A stretch of DNA of 13,023 nucleotides from CAZCWX01 sp964502465 (GCA_964502465.1 CAZCWX010000683.1:1-13023); one strand, 5' to 3'; positions 5,065 through 11,943 are shown, counted from the first letter of the stretch. Made by a program: numbers and translations. The notes: generated from the letters alone by a model not told the origin.

Positions 5065-7054
5065 CGGTTTCTCCTGTGAGGGCAGTTGGAGCGCGAGCCA
5101 ACGCCACCGCTCGACGCTCGGCCGGGTTTGGTGTCATGGTAATACAGGTGCCAAGCACGAGTACAATCCCGCCGATCCATATCCACGAGAGCAGCGGATT
5201 CACGAACACTTGAAACGTTGCCAATTCTGAGGGAGCATCATAGCTGCCAAAAACGACATAGAGGTCTTCTCGCAGAGTCGGACGAATGGCAACCTCGGTA
5301 GTTGGCTGATTCTGTCTCTTGTAGAAGCGTTTTTCCGGGTGCATGGTATCGATCTTCGTCCCGTCGGCATACACCTCGACCGTCGCTGCCTGCGAAGCGA
5401 CGTGGGCATCTTCGCTGCTTGTGACCCCACTGTAGTGCAACGTGTACCGTCCAACCGCGAATTGTTCCCCTGTATTGACGGTGATCTGCTTTTCGATTTT
5501 GAAGAACGATGAACCGGCGACGCCGATAAACATGAGCACGACACCGATGTGCACAACGTAGCCGCCATAGCGTCGAGGGTTTTTGCTGACGAGCCGGCCC
5601 AATGCTTGCGCTGAGCTTTCATGCAGTATTGCCTGACGAGCCCGCGTGCCGCGCACAAATTCGCTCATGATCGTTGCCAGGACAAAGCCTGAGAGCGAGA
5701 AAACCAGCAGTCCGTAATAGTTGCCATATCCCAATACCAGGAAAAGGATGCCGGTGAGCAGGCCACTCAGGAGCGGAATGGTGAAGTTGCGTCGCAAGCT
5801 CTTCACGCTCGCACGGCGCCAGGCGATGACCGGACCAACGCCAGTGAGAAAGAGCAGCAGCACCCCCAATGGACCATTCACTGTATTGAAAAAAGGCGGA
5901 CCAACGGTGATTTTTACTCCACGTACCCACTCGGACAGAATAGGGAACACGGTCCCCCAGAAGGTGGCGAAGGCCAGGCCAACAAACACTAAGTTATTCA
6001 GCAGAAACGCAGCCTCGCGCGAGAACAGCGAATCCAGTTCGTTCTCGCTTTTGAGTTCCGGTAGACGATACAACAGCAGTCCAAGAGAAACGGTGAGGAT
6101 GAAAAGCAAAAAAGTGAGGAAATATGGACCAAGCCCGGATTGAGTGAACGAGTGGACCGAGGAAATCACCCCACTGCGAGTAATGAAGGTCCCGAAAATA
6201 GTGAGGGCGAAAGTGAGGATGACTAAAACCATGTTCCACACTTTCAGCATGTTTTTCTTTTCCTGGATCATAACGGAATGCAAATAGGCCGTTGCGGTGA
6301 GCCAGGGCATGATGGCCGCGTTCTCCACCGGGTCCCACGCCCAATAGCCGCCCCAGCCAAGGACTTCATAGGCCCAACGCCCGCCCAGCAGATTGCCGAT
6401 CGACAGAAAAAACCATGAGGTTAACGCCCACCGCCGCGTCGTGCGAATCCACACGTCCCCCAATTTCCCAGTGGCGAGAGCAGCAATGGCAAAAGCAAAA
6501 GGTACAGCAGCGCTGACGTAGCCGAGGTAGAGTGCAGGTGGATGAATCGTCATCCAGTAGTTTTGCAGCAGGGGGTTAAGATCTGAACCTTCTTGGGGAG
6601 TAAAAGCGAGCCGCTCAAAAGGAGGCGTAATGAAACAGAGCAGTCCGAGAAAGAACAGCGAAATCACCATGAGCGTGGCCGTTACATAGGGCATAAGGTC
6701 GCGGTTCTTGGCGCGATTTTGCAGATGGACAATGGTAGAGAAGAGGGTCAGGATGAAAGTCCAGAAGAGCAGCGACCCTTTTTGCCCCCCCCACAGCGCG
6801 GCAATCGTATACTGCAAGGGGAGCGTTGAACTGGAGTAGCCGGCAACGTATTCGACATTAAAATCGCGGGTCACGAGCGCGTGTAACAGGGCGACGGTTG
6901 CCACGAGGACACAGCCAAAAACAGCATGGGCGGCATGGACACTACTCTGAATCCACGCCTCTCGCTGCCGAACAGCGCCCCATAAGCTCGCGATAATGGC
7001 GTGCAACGAGAGAAGAAAAGCAAGATAAATCGCGAGGGAACCGAGATGTGTCAT
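5054..7054 (-). CDS. ccmF: CcmF, heme lyase subunit of System I
   Basis: This 666-aa protein has many membrane segments and is the core of the synthetase that ligates heme to apocytochrome c. It carries the heme-handling motif WGGYWAWDPVEN (234-245), the flanking external histidines His171 (TIHPPALYLGY) and His301 (SVHSFTQSG), and further His259 (YLHSVM) and His502 (VVHIGVVLMFIG), which match the internal heme-binding positions of E. coli CcmF. A large periplasmic loop lies near the C-terminus (about 525-620). Length is normal for the family. It begins at ATG 7054, 96 bases after ccmE, and overlaps ccmH at its 3' end. All key residues seen in characterised CcmF are present, so the lyase should be active despite the unusual partners. 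Confidence 0.96.
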   Translation of the reverse strand: MTHLGSLAIYLAFLLSLHAIIASLWGAVRQREAWIQSSVHAAHAVFGCVLVATVALLHALVTRDFNVEYVAGYSSSTLPLQYTIAALWGGQKGSLLFWTFILTLFSTIVHLQNRAKNRDLMPYVTATLMVISLFFLGLLCFITPPFERLAFTPQEGSDLNPLLQNYWMTIHPPALYLGYVSAAVPFAFAIAALATGKLGDVWIRTTRRWALTSWFFLSIGNLLGGRWAYEVLGWGGYWAWDPVENAAIMPWLTATAYLHSVMIQEKKNMLKVWNMVLVILTFALTIFGTFITRSGVISSVHSFTQSGLGPYFLTFLLFILTVSLGLLLYRLPELKSENELDSLFSREAAFLLNNLVFVGLAFATFWGTVFPILSEWVRGVKITVGPPFFNTVNGPLGVLLLFLTGVGPVIAWRRASVKSLRRNFTIPLLSGLLTGILFLVLGYGNYYGLLVFSLSGFVLATIMSEFVRGTRARQAILHESSAQALGRLVSKNPRRYGGYVVHIGVVLMFIGVAGSSFFKIEKQITVNTGEQFAVGRYTLHYSGVTSSEDAHVASQAATVEVYADGTKIDTMHPEKRFYKRQNQPTTEVAIRPTLREDLYVVFGSYDAPSELATFQVFVNPLLSWIWIGGIVLVLGTCITMTPNPAERRAVALARAPTALTGETVAD

Positions 7055-7060
7055 AACAGG

Positions 7061-7088
7061 GGTTGGGTGCTAGGGGTGAGGGGTTGGT
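7061..7088. repeat. G-rich heptamer array between ccmE and ccmF
   Basis: Four successive 7-base words, GGTTGGG, TGCTAGG, GGTGAGG and GGTTGGT, lie six bases from the ccmF start codon on the opposite strand. The rest of the 96-base ccmE-ccmF gap (7089-7150) shows nothing recognisable. The units are degenerate, so this is a weaker example than the others. Confidence 0.5.
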
Positions 7089-7150
7089 TTTTCTGCAGGG
7101 GATTCACGAGGGGAAGCTGCCTGTTCATATATCTCCTCTTTTACACGGTC

Positions 7151-7570
7151 CTAGGCCCCAGCCTCTAGTTCTGGTTCGTATTTCGAGGGGCAACTGGTCA
7201 TGATCGTTGTTGCTGTTAATACGTTGCCGTCGCTGCGACCTTCAACGATTACGTCGCGGTCCTCAGCAAACATGTCTGGAAGAATCCCTTGATAATGCAC
7301 GGGCACACCAGTCGTTTGGGCCATTTCACTATCTTTTTCGATCGGGCCCAAGACAAAACTCAATTGTAAGGTCTTCGGGTCCCAGTCGATAGAACCTGTC
7401 TGTACCCGACCTGCAACCCGGATTCCTTCGTTGGCCAGAGCTTCCCGTTGCGGGAGAAATTCCTCGATGGTGAGATAATACATGCTGGTTTCACGAATAC
7501 CGGTGTACATCAGATACCCGACCGCACTGACAACCAGCAATCCGCCAAGGAGAAATTTGCTTTTTCTCAT
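7151..7570 (-). CDS. ccmE: CcmE, heme chaperone of the cysteine (C-x3-Y) type
   Basis: This 139-aa periplasmic heme chaperone has an N-terminal membrane anchor (FLLGGLLVVSAVGYLMYTGI) and then a compact beta-barrel domain with RVAGRVQTGS, VHYQGILPDMF and VIVEGR motifs. Classical CcmE binds heme covalently through His in H-x-x-x-Y. Here the equivalent motif is CPSKY, with Cys127 and Tyr131. Such C-x-x-x-Y CcmE proteins are known from Desulfovibrio and archaea and belong to the variant called System I*. The start at 7570 opens on the basic-hydrophobic anchor; an upstream extension to 7696 runs across the divergent promoter region and is unlikely to be translated. It is the first gene of the ccm run, divergent from ffh with 146 bases between. 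Confidence 0.93.
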   Translation of the reverse strand: MRKSKFLLGGLLVVSAVGYLMYTGIRETSMYYLTIEEFLPQREALANEGIRVAGRVQTGSIDWDPKTLQLSFVLGPIEKDSEMAQTTGVPVHYQGILPDMFAEDRDVIVEGRSDGNVLTATTIMTSCPSKYEPELEAGA

Positions 7571-7648
7571 GACCCTCGTATCCTCTGTGGTTTTTTCAGA
7601 GCTAACGTATTTTCTTTTGCCGCGCAAGGAAGGGCCCAGATGAATTGA

Positions 7649-7675
7649 TTGACTTTCTGGCAGCCTTTCTATATG
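7649..7675 (+). promoter_or_regulatory. Weak candidate promoter for ffh
   Basis: TTGACT (7649-7654) and TATATG (7670-7675) are near-consensus hexamers, but they are only 15 bases apart, shorter than optimal. They lie in the 146-base divergent gap between ccmE and ffh, where a promoter for the ribosomal cluster is expected. No clear counterpart for ccmE was found on the other strand. Confidence 0.25.
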
Positions 7676-7716
7676 CAGGGTAAAGCTCAAAGACACACCA
7701 AGTATATCCAGCCGTC

Positions 7717-9069
7717 ATGTTCGAATCTCTAGGCGAAAAGCTTGAAGCTGTTTTCCGACGTTTACGCGGTTACGGCACCCTGACTGAAAAAAACATCGAG
7801 GAAGCCCTGCGCGAAGTACGGTTGGCACTCCTCGAAGCCGATGTCAACTTTCGTGTAGTCAAAGACTTTGTTGAGCGGATCCAAGGCCAGGCGGTGGGGA
7901 AAGAGGTGTTGGCGAGCCTCTCGCCAGGGCAACAAGTGATCAAAATTGTCCATAATGAACTCGTCGCACTTCTGGGTGGACAATATACTGAGCTGAATCT
8001 TTCTGCACCCCCGCCGGTTGTGCTGATGCTGGTTGGGCTGAACGGGTCAGGGAAAACCACCACCGCAGGCAAGCTCGCGCGCTACCTGAAGATCGAGCAG
8101 CAGCGTTCGCCGTATCTGATCCCGGCGGATACCTATCGTCCGGCAGCGGTCGATCAGCTCCGTATCATTGCGGAGGAGGTTGGCGTCCTGGTTCATCCCA
8201 CCCCTCACGATGGGTCGGCGCAAGATCCCGTCGCTATTGCCAAAGAAGGGGTCGAGGTCGCTCAACGTCAGGGGTGTGATGTTGCCATCATCGATACCGC
8301 CGGCCGCTTCCAGATCGATGAAGAACTGATGGTTGAACTTGAGCGGATGAAAGTGGCAACCTCCCCTCATCAAATCCTGCTTGTTGCTGATGCGATGACC
8401 GGCCAGGAAGCGGTCAACGTTGCCACGGGATTCCATAGCCGGATCGGCATAGACGGAGTCATTCTCACCAAGGTAGAGGGAGATGCGCGTGGTGGTGCGG
8501 CGTTGTCTTTACGCGCGGTCACCGGGAAACCCATCCTTTTTGTTGGTGTCGGCGAGAAGCTTGACGCGCTTGAACCGTTCTATCCGGATCGAGCGGCTTC
8601 ACGCATTCTTGGCATGGGTGATGTTCTGTCGCTGATCGAGAAGGCGGAGAAGGTCTATGACCAACGCCAGGCCGAGATTCTGGAAAAGAAGCTGCGCAAA
8701 AACCAATTCACCCTGGAAGATTTCCAGGATCAGATGCGTATGCTCAAGAAGATGGGCTCGATAGCTGATCTCGTTTCCATGTTGCCCGGTGGCAAGAAGC
8801 TCATGCAAGGGGCTGATATGGAGGCAGCCGAAAAAGAGCTGAAGCATATTGAAGCGATTATGAGTTCCATGACAAAAGAAGAAAGGCGTAAACCTGAGAT
8901 CCTCAATGGCAGCCGCCGGAAAAGGATCGCGACAGGAAGCGGAACGTCCGTCGCCGAAGTGAACCGCTTCCTCAAACAGTATCTCGACGCTAAGAAGATG
9001 ATGAAGAAAGTATCGCAAATGGCAGGAGGAAAAAATCTCGGTCGCTGGTTTTCCTCTCATCCTGGATAA
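7717..9069 (+). CDS. ffh: Ffh, signal recognition particle GTPase (SRP54)
   Basis: This 450-aa protein binds 4.5S RNA and the signal sequences of nascent membrane proteins, then docks with FtsY. The N domain occupies about residues 1-95. The G domain has GLNGSGKTTT (107-116), DTYRPAA (138-144), DTAGR (193-197) and the TKxD-type motif at 251-254. The M domain follows from about 305, with the RNA-binding/helix signature RRKRIATGSGTSVAEVNRFL (401-420). The guanine-specificity motif reads TKVE rather than TKxD (codon GAG), while the following GDARGG is normal. The start is ATG 7717 with no obvious Shine-Dalgarno. It opens the plus-strand ribosomal cluster and is 19 bases upstream of rpsP. Identity is certain. 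Confidence 0.97.
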   Translation: MFESLGEKLEAVFRRLRGYGTLTEKNIEEALREVRLALLEADVNFRVVKDFVERIQGQAVGKEVLASLSPGQQVIKIVHNELVALLGGQYTELNLSAPPPVVLMLVGLNGSGKTTTAGKLARYLKIEQQRSPYLIPADTYRPAAVDQLRIIAEEVGVLVHPTPHDGSAQDPVAIAKEGVEVAQRQGCDVAIIDTAGRFQIDEELMVELERMKVATSPHQILLVADAMTGQEAVNVATGFHSRIGIDGVILTKVEGDARGGAALSLRAVTGKPILFVGVGEKLDALEPFYPDRAASRILGMGDVLSLIEKAEKVYDQRQAEILEKKLRKNQFTLEDFQDQMRMLKKMGSIADLVSMLPGGKKLMQGADMEAAEKELKHIEAIMSSMTKEERRKPEILNGSRRKRIATGSGTSVAEVNRFLKQYLDAKKMMKKVSQMAGGKNLGRWFSSHPG

Positions 9070-9088
9070 GGTAAGGATAACATACACT

Positions 9089-9337
9089 ATGGTGAGAATT
9101 CGACTTGCCCGACATGGGGCGAAAAAGAAACCCTTTTATCGTATCGTTGTGGCTGACTCGCGCGCTCCGCGCGATGGACGTTTCATCGACCTGGTTGGCT
9201 TTTATGATCCAACCAAAAACCCAGCAGTGGTACAGATTAAAAAAGACAAGATCGAAAAGTGGTTGCAGCATGGGGCCCAACCAACCGACACCGTTGCCCA
9301 GCTGATTAAAAAGGCCGGGCGAGAACCAGTAGCCTGA
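9089..9337 (+). CDS. rpsP: 30S ribosomal protein S16
   Basis: This 82-aa protein has the canonical opening MVRIRLARHGAKKKPFYRIV, then ADSRAPRDGRFIDLVGFYDP and a C-terminal helix (KIEKWLQHGAQPTDTVAQLI). It is a small-subunit assembly protein that stabilises 16S rRNA. Length and all conserved blocks are normal. An AAGGA box lies about a dozen bases upstream of the ATG, a slightly long spacing. It is placed between ffh and khpA, as in many bacteria, and is almost certainly cotranscribed with them. Confidence 0.97.
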   Translation: MVRIRLARHGAKKKPFYRIVVADSRAPRDGRFIDLVGFYDPTKNPAVVQIKKDKIEKWLQHGAQPTDTVAQLIKKAGREPVA

Positions 9338-9357
9338 CTGTACATGGGGAGAATGCC

Positions 9358-9594
9358 ATGAAGGATCTCGTCTTATACCTGGCCAAATCCCTGGTGAACC
9401 ATCCTGACGAAGTCGAGGTAAAAGAAATCCAAGGCGAGACCGCTGCGATTCTCGAACTCCGGGTCGCAAAGGACGACCTTGGTCGTATCATTGGCAAACA
9501 GGGGCGCACCGCCAAGTCGATCCGAACGCTTCTCAACGCAGCAGCCTCGCGGACCAACAAAAAGGTTGTTCTCGAAATCGTTGAAGAAAAATGA
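9358..9594 (+). CDS. khpA: KhpA, KH-domain RNA-binding protein
   Basis: This 78-aa single type-II KH domain has the nucleic-acid-binding loop GRIIGKQGRT, containing the G-x-x-G signature, preceded by a strand (AAILELRVAKDD) and followed by the helix KSIRTLLNAAA. Proteins of this family (formerly YlqC) lie between rpsP and rimM in many genomes. In Gram-positive bacteria they pair with KhpB to bind RNAs that affect cell division; the role in this lineage is unknown. A GGGGAGA site precedes the ATG. The 3' end probably overlaps the start of rimM. Confidence 0.93.
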   Translation: MKDLVLYLAKSLVNHPDEVEVKEIQGETAAILELRVAKDDLGRIIGKQGRTAKSIRTLLNAAASRTNKKVVLEIVEEK

Positions 9595-10114
9595 AATCAT
9601 AAATTCAGTTCGGCATATTCCGTTGGGCCGCCTGGTCAACACGCACGGCCTGCGTGGAGAACTCCGGCTGCTCCCTTATTCCTTCCCCTGTCCGACGATA
9701 CGCTCAGGTCTTGCCGTCTTCTTGCAGAGGAAGACCGATGCAGCCTGTCGGTACAACGTGGAAGCGGTACGCCCGCACGCCCCGTTCCTCTTGTTAAAGT
9801 TGCAGGGTGTTGATGCTCACGAACAGGCGCGTGCGTTGTGCGACTCGCTGGTTTTGGTCGAGGAAACTTCCCTGCTTCCTCTTCAAGAGGGAGAGTTTTA
9901 TCACCATCAAGTGAGGGGTCTAAAGGTTTTCACGACTGCAGGGGCAGCAATCGGGACCATTACCGAGGTATTTTTCTCTGGCGAGCATGACGTTTGGGTA
10001 GTACGTCAGGAGCAAAAAGAGTATCTGATTCCAGTCATTGAGGACATTGTTCGGTCTATCGATATTTCAGGCGGACAGGCGATCATTGAGCCGATACCTG
10101 GGCTGCTTGAGTAA
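9581..10114 (+). CDS. rimM: RimM, 16S rRNA processing / 30S maturation factor
   Basis: The protein has the RimM N-terminal block IPLGRLVNTHGLRGELRLLP, then a beta-barrel domain, and a C-terminal PRC-barrel (GEFYHHQVRGLKVFTTAGAA onward, ending IEPIPGLLE). RimM binds S19 and aids 30S head assembly. The body is secure; the start is not. No ATG or GTG lies near the expected N-terminus. The best choice is TTG 9581, giving 177 aa (MKKNEIINSVRHIPLGRL...) and a 14-base overlap with khpA. ATC 9596 or ATA 9599 are non-standard alternatives. The ATG at 9591 is out of frame and hits TAA after three codons. A farther upstream start at 9479 would run inside khpA and add meaningless sequence. Confidence 0.92.
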   Translation: MKKNEIINSVRHIPLGRLVNTHGLRGELRLLPYSFPCPTIRSGLAVFLQRKTDAACRYNVEAVRPHAPFLLLKLQGVDAHEQARALCDSLVLVEETSLLPLQEGEFYHHQVRGLKVFTTAGAAIGTITEVFFSGEHDVWVVRQEQKEYLIPVIEDIVRSIDISGGQAIIEPIPGLLE

Positions 10115-10125
10115 GCTCACGCTGC

Positions 10126-10905
10126 ATGCAGTTTCACATTCTTTCAATTTTCCCAGAGATCTTTTCCTCCCCCCTCTCTGTTAGCCTGTTGAAAAAAGCG
10201 CAAGACAAGGGGGTGGTGTCGTGTACTGTGCATAATCTGCGTGACTACGCAGCCGGGAAACACCGCTCAACGGATGATATGCCTTATGGTGGCGGTCCAG
10301 GGATGGTGATGAAGCCTGAGCCCGTCGTTGCGGCACTGGAGACGGTGTGCCAATCGTTACCCAATGCGTGGCGGATTCTCCTCTCTCCTCAAGGGAGCCT
10401 GCTCACACAGACAAAGGCTATGGATTTGGCCAGCAAAGAGGCGCTGATCCTGGTTTGCGGTCGTTACGAAGGGATGGACGAACGGGTGCGTTGTTTTGTC
10501 GATGAAGAGATCTCGATTGGCGACTATGTTTTGAGTGGTGGAGAAATGGCGGCCTTAGTGGTGATTGATACGGTTGCACGCTTAGTGCCGGGGGTGGTGG
10601 GTCGGAAAGAATCGACTGAAGACGAATCGTTCAGCGCCGGGCTGTTAGAGTATCCCCAATACACCCGTCCCGAAGAATTCCGCGGGCTGCGTGTACCAGA
10701 CGTGTTGTTGTCCGGGAACCATGCTGAGATTGCTCACTGGCGACGCAGACAAGCCTTGCTACGCACCCGTGAGCGTCGCCCTGACCTCTTCGCAAAAGCG
10801 GTCTTCAGCGAGGAGGAGAAACAGGGGCTCGCGCAAACTAGCTCTCAGCCCTTAGCTCTCAGCTCTCAGCTCTCAGCTGCAGAGCAGGCGAAGGACGACG
10901 ACTGA
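10126..10905 (+). CDS. trmD: TrmD, tRNA (guanine37-N1)-methyltransferase
   Basis: This 259-aa SPOUT enzyme uses S-adenosylmethionine to methylate G37 next to the anticodon, preventing +1 frameshifts. It shows the family hallmarks: YGGGPGMVMKPEPV, the knot segments LVCGRYEGMDERV and EISIGDYVLSGGE, and the loop VGRKESTEDESF with its catalytic acidic residues. The C-terminal helical domain (HWRRRQALLRTRERRPDLF) is complete. After it comes a low-complexity tail (TSSQPLALSSQLSAAEQAKDDD) encoded largely by an AGCTCTC-type heptamer array, making the protein somewhat longer than usual. It starts at ATG 10126, 11 bases after rimM, without a strong Shine-Dalgarno. Confidence 0.97.
   Translation: MQFHILSIFPEIFSSPLSVSLLKKAQDKGVVSCTVHNLRDYAAGKHRSTDDMPYGGGPGMVMKPEPVVAALETVCQSLPNAWRILLSPQGSLLTQTKAMDLASKEALILVCGRYEGMDERVRCFVDEEISIGDYVLSGGEMAALVVIDTVARLVPGVVGRKESTEDESFSAGLLEYPQYTRPEEFRGLRVPDVLLSGNHAEIAHWRRRQALLRTRERRPDLFAKAVFSEEEKQGLAQTSSQPLALSSQLSAAEQAKDDD
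10839..10880. repeat. Heptamer array inside the 3' end of trmD
   Basis: Six consecutive 7-base words fill this stretch: TAGCTCT, CAGCCCT, TAGCTCT, CAGCTCT twice, CAGCTGC. It is in the coding region of trmD, and because seven is not a multiple of three the frame rotates through the units, giving the Ser/Leu/Gln-rich tail of the protein. An array that lies within a reading frame yet leaves the catalytic domain untouched fits late insertion or expansion at the gene end. Confidence 0.8.
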
Positions 10906-10919
10906 GGGCTGGAATGCTG

Positions 10920-11089
10920 CCTAGTAGTCCGTCATGTTGATTTTGAGGGGTAGAGAGGGGAAGCGTCATTCCCGCAAAAGCGGGAATCCAGGGGGCATAA
11001 CTCGAAGCCCTGCTGAACAATTCTGGATGCCCGCCTGCGCGGGCATGACGGAAACGAAACCCTCAAAATTAGGCGGACAGAGTACTAGG
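10920..11089. mobile_element. 170-bp MITE-like element of nested inverted repeats
   Basis: The ends CCTAGTA (10920-10926) and TACTAGG (11083-11089) are inverted. Roughly 22 of 30 bases match between the full arms 10920-10949 and 11060-11089, including TTTTGAGGG at their inner ends. Inside are two 27-base palindromic units in opposite orientation, 10965-10991 and 11023-11049. Each has a perfect 8-bp stem, ATTCCCGC/GCGGGAAT and ATGCCCGC/GCGGGCAT. The inner units resemble the widespread CATTCCCGC...GCGGGAAT family of dispersed repeats. There is no transposase; a plus-strand open frame through it (10934-11155) is a spurious translation of the repeats. CTAG at both ends could be a target duplication. 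It sits between trmD and the next gene and could fold into a strong hairpin in mRNA. Confidence 0.72.
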
Positions 11090-11149
11090 ATTAAGGCATC
11101 TGACCAGAGAGCGTCAGAGAAAGAATTCGCCATTGTTCAGCCCCTCTAT

Positions 11150-11184
11150 TGCTGAAAGCTGATCGCTGAAAGCGCAAAGCTCTT
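11150..11184. repeat. Heptamer array abutting the start of the SPOUT gene
   Basis: Five words, TGCTGAA, AGCTGAT, CGCTGAA, AGCGCAA and AGCTCTT, end exactly at the base before the ATG at 11185, so the array occupies the ribosome-binding region. GCTGATCGCTGAAAGC (11158-11173) is a perfect inverted copy of 11766-11781 on the far side of the gene. Confidence 0.75.
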
Positions 11185-11745
11185 ATGGCTGATATCTACC
11201 TGGCTCTTTTGCATTATCCGGTCTATGACAAGGACCATAAAGTCGTGACGACCGCAGTCACCAATATGGATATCCACGATATTGCCCGTTCGGCACGGAC
11301 CTATGGAGTGAAGCGCTATTTTATTGTGACGCCGGTTCGCACGCTGAGAGCGCTGGCCGAAAAGATCATCGACCATTGGCAATATGGCTATGGCAGCACC
11401 TATAATGAAACCCGGAAAGACGCTCTGTCGCTTGTGGCGCTGACCGACGACCTGGAGAGTACCCTGCAGGCAGTGCAGCAAGAAGCTGGAGAGCGCCCTC
11501 GGGTGGTGGTGACCTCGGCGCGAACAGGGGCAGATCGGGCGACCTTTCCCGAGATGAGAGAACGAGTAGCAAGTACGGGTCCGCCGTTGCTTTTTTTACT
11601 GGGTACCGGATGGGGTCTGACTGAGGAAGTGTTCGCGTTAGCGGATGATATTCTTGAACCAATACAAGGCATTGAATCGTATAACCATCTTTCCGTACGC
11701 GCAGCCGCTGCTATCCTGCTTGACCGTCTCCGAGGGGCACGATAA
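11185..11745 (+). CDS. SPOUT-class RNA methyltransferase (PF09936 / TM1570 type)
   Basis: This 186-aa protein opens MADIYLALLHYPVYDKDHKV and contains TTAVTNMDIHDIARSARTYG and YFIVTP. It ends with the knot-like segment LLFLLGTGWGLTEEVF and then ESYNHLSVRAAAAILLDRL. The last two blocks are hallmarks of SAM-binding SPOUT folds. The family is known from Thermotoga TM1570, and its genes commonly lie between trmD and rplS, exactly as here. The RNA target is not known to me. The Shine-Dalgarno region is replaced by a heptamer array, so initiation may be weak. Heptamer arrays flank the gene on both sides in inverted orientation. The protein itself looks intact. Confidence 0.83.
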   Translation: MADIYLALLHYPVYDKDHKVVTTAVTNMDIHDIARSARTYGVKRYFIVTPVRTLRALAEKIIDHWQYGYGSTYNETRKDALSLVALTDDLESTLQAVQQEAGERPRVVVTSARTGADRATFPEMRERVASTGPPLLFLLGTGWGLTEEVFALADDILEPIQGIESYNHLSVRAAAAILLDRLRGAR

Positions 11746-11749
11746 TACG

Positions 11750-11784
11750 ACACTAATCACTAAGAGCTTTCAGCGATCAGCGTA
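11750..11784. repeat. Heptamer array after the SPOUT gene
   Basis: Five words, ACACTAA, TCACTAA, GAGCTTT, CAGCGAT and CAGCGTA, begin five bases after the stop codon. The segment 11766-11781 is the exact reverse complement of 11158-11173 in the array before the gene. The match extends a few bases further if a 7-base unit (GCAAAGC) is treated as inserted on the left. Confidence 0.7.
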
Positions 11785-11820
11785 TAGTAGATCCCTGAAG
11801 ATACCCGCTTAGGTTAGAAT

Positions 11821-11868
11821 AGGGAAGAAGCTCCGGTTGTGGGGAGAGGAAAAAGGGATTTCTTCCCT
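11821..11868 (+). promoter_or_regulatory. Possible hairpin in the rplS leader
   Basis: AGGGAAGAA (11821-11829) pairs perfectly with TTCTTCCCT (11860-11868), leaving a 30-base purine-rich loop. It is about 75 bases before rplS, in the 198-base gap after the SPOUT gene. L19 autoregulatory leaders exist in some bacteria, but I cannot match this one to a known structure, and a chance palindrome is possible. No convincing promoter was found in this gap. Confidence 0.3.
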
Positions 11869-11943
11869 GTTTTCCACGCTTCATACTTTTTACATTTCTC
11901 ACTCTTGCTAGCGAATGGCTGACCATTGCGGAGGAATACCATC

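Noticed and set aside
8599..9087. Minus-strand 162-codon open frame
   Set aside because: Lies wholly opposite the ffh M-domain, which is unambiguous.
10934..11155. Plus-strand open frame of 73 codons in the trmD-SPOUT spacer
   Set aside because: Its residues (SRKSGNPG, MPACAGMTE) are the usual spurious translation of CATTCCCGC-type palindromic repeats.
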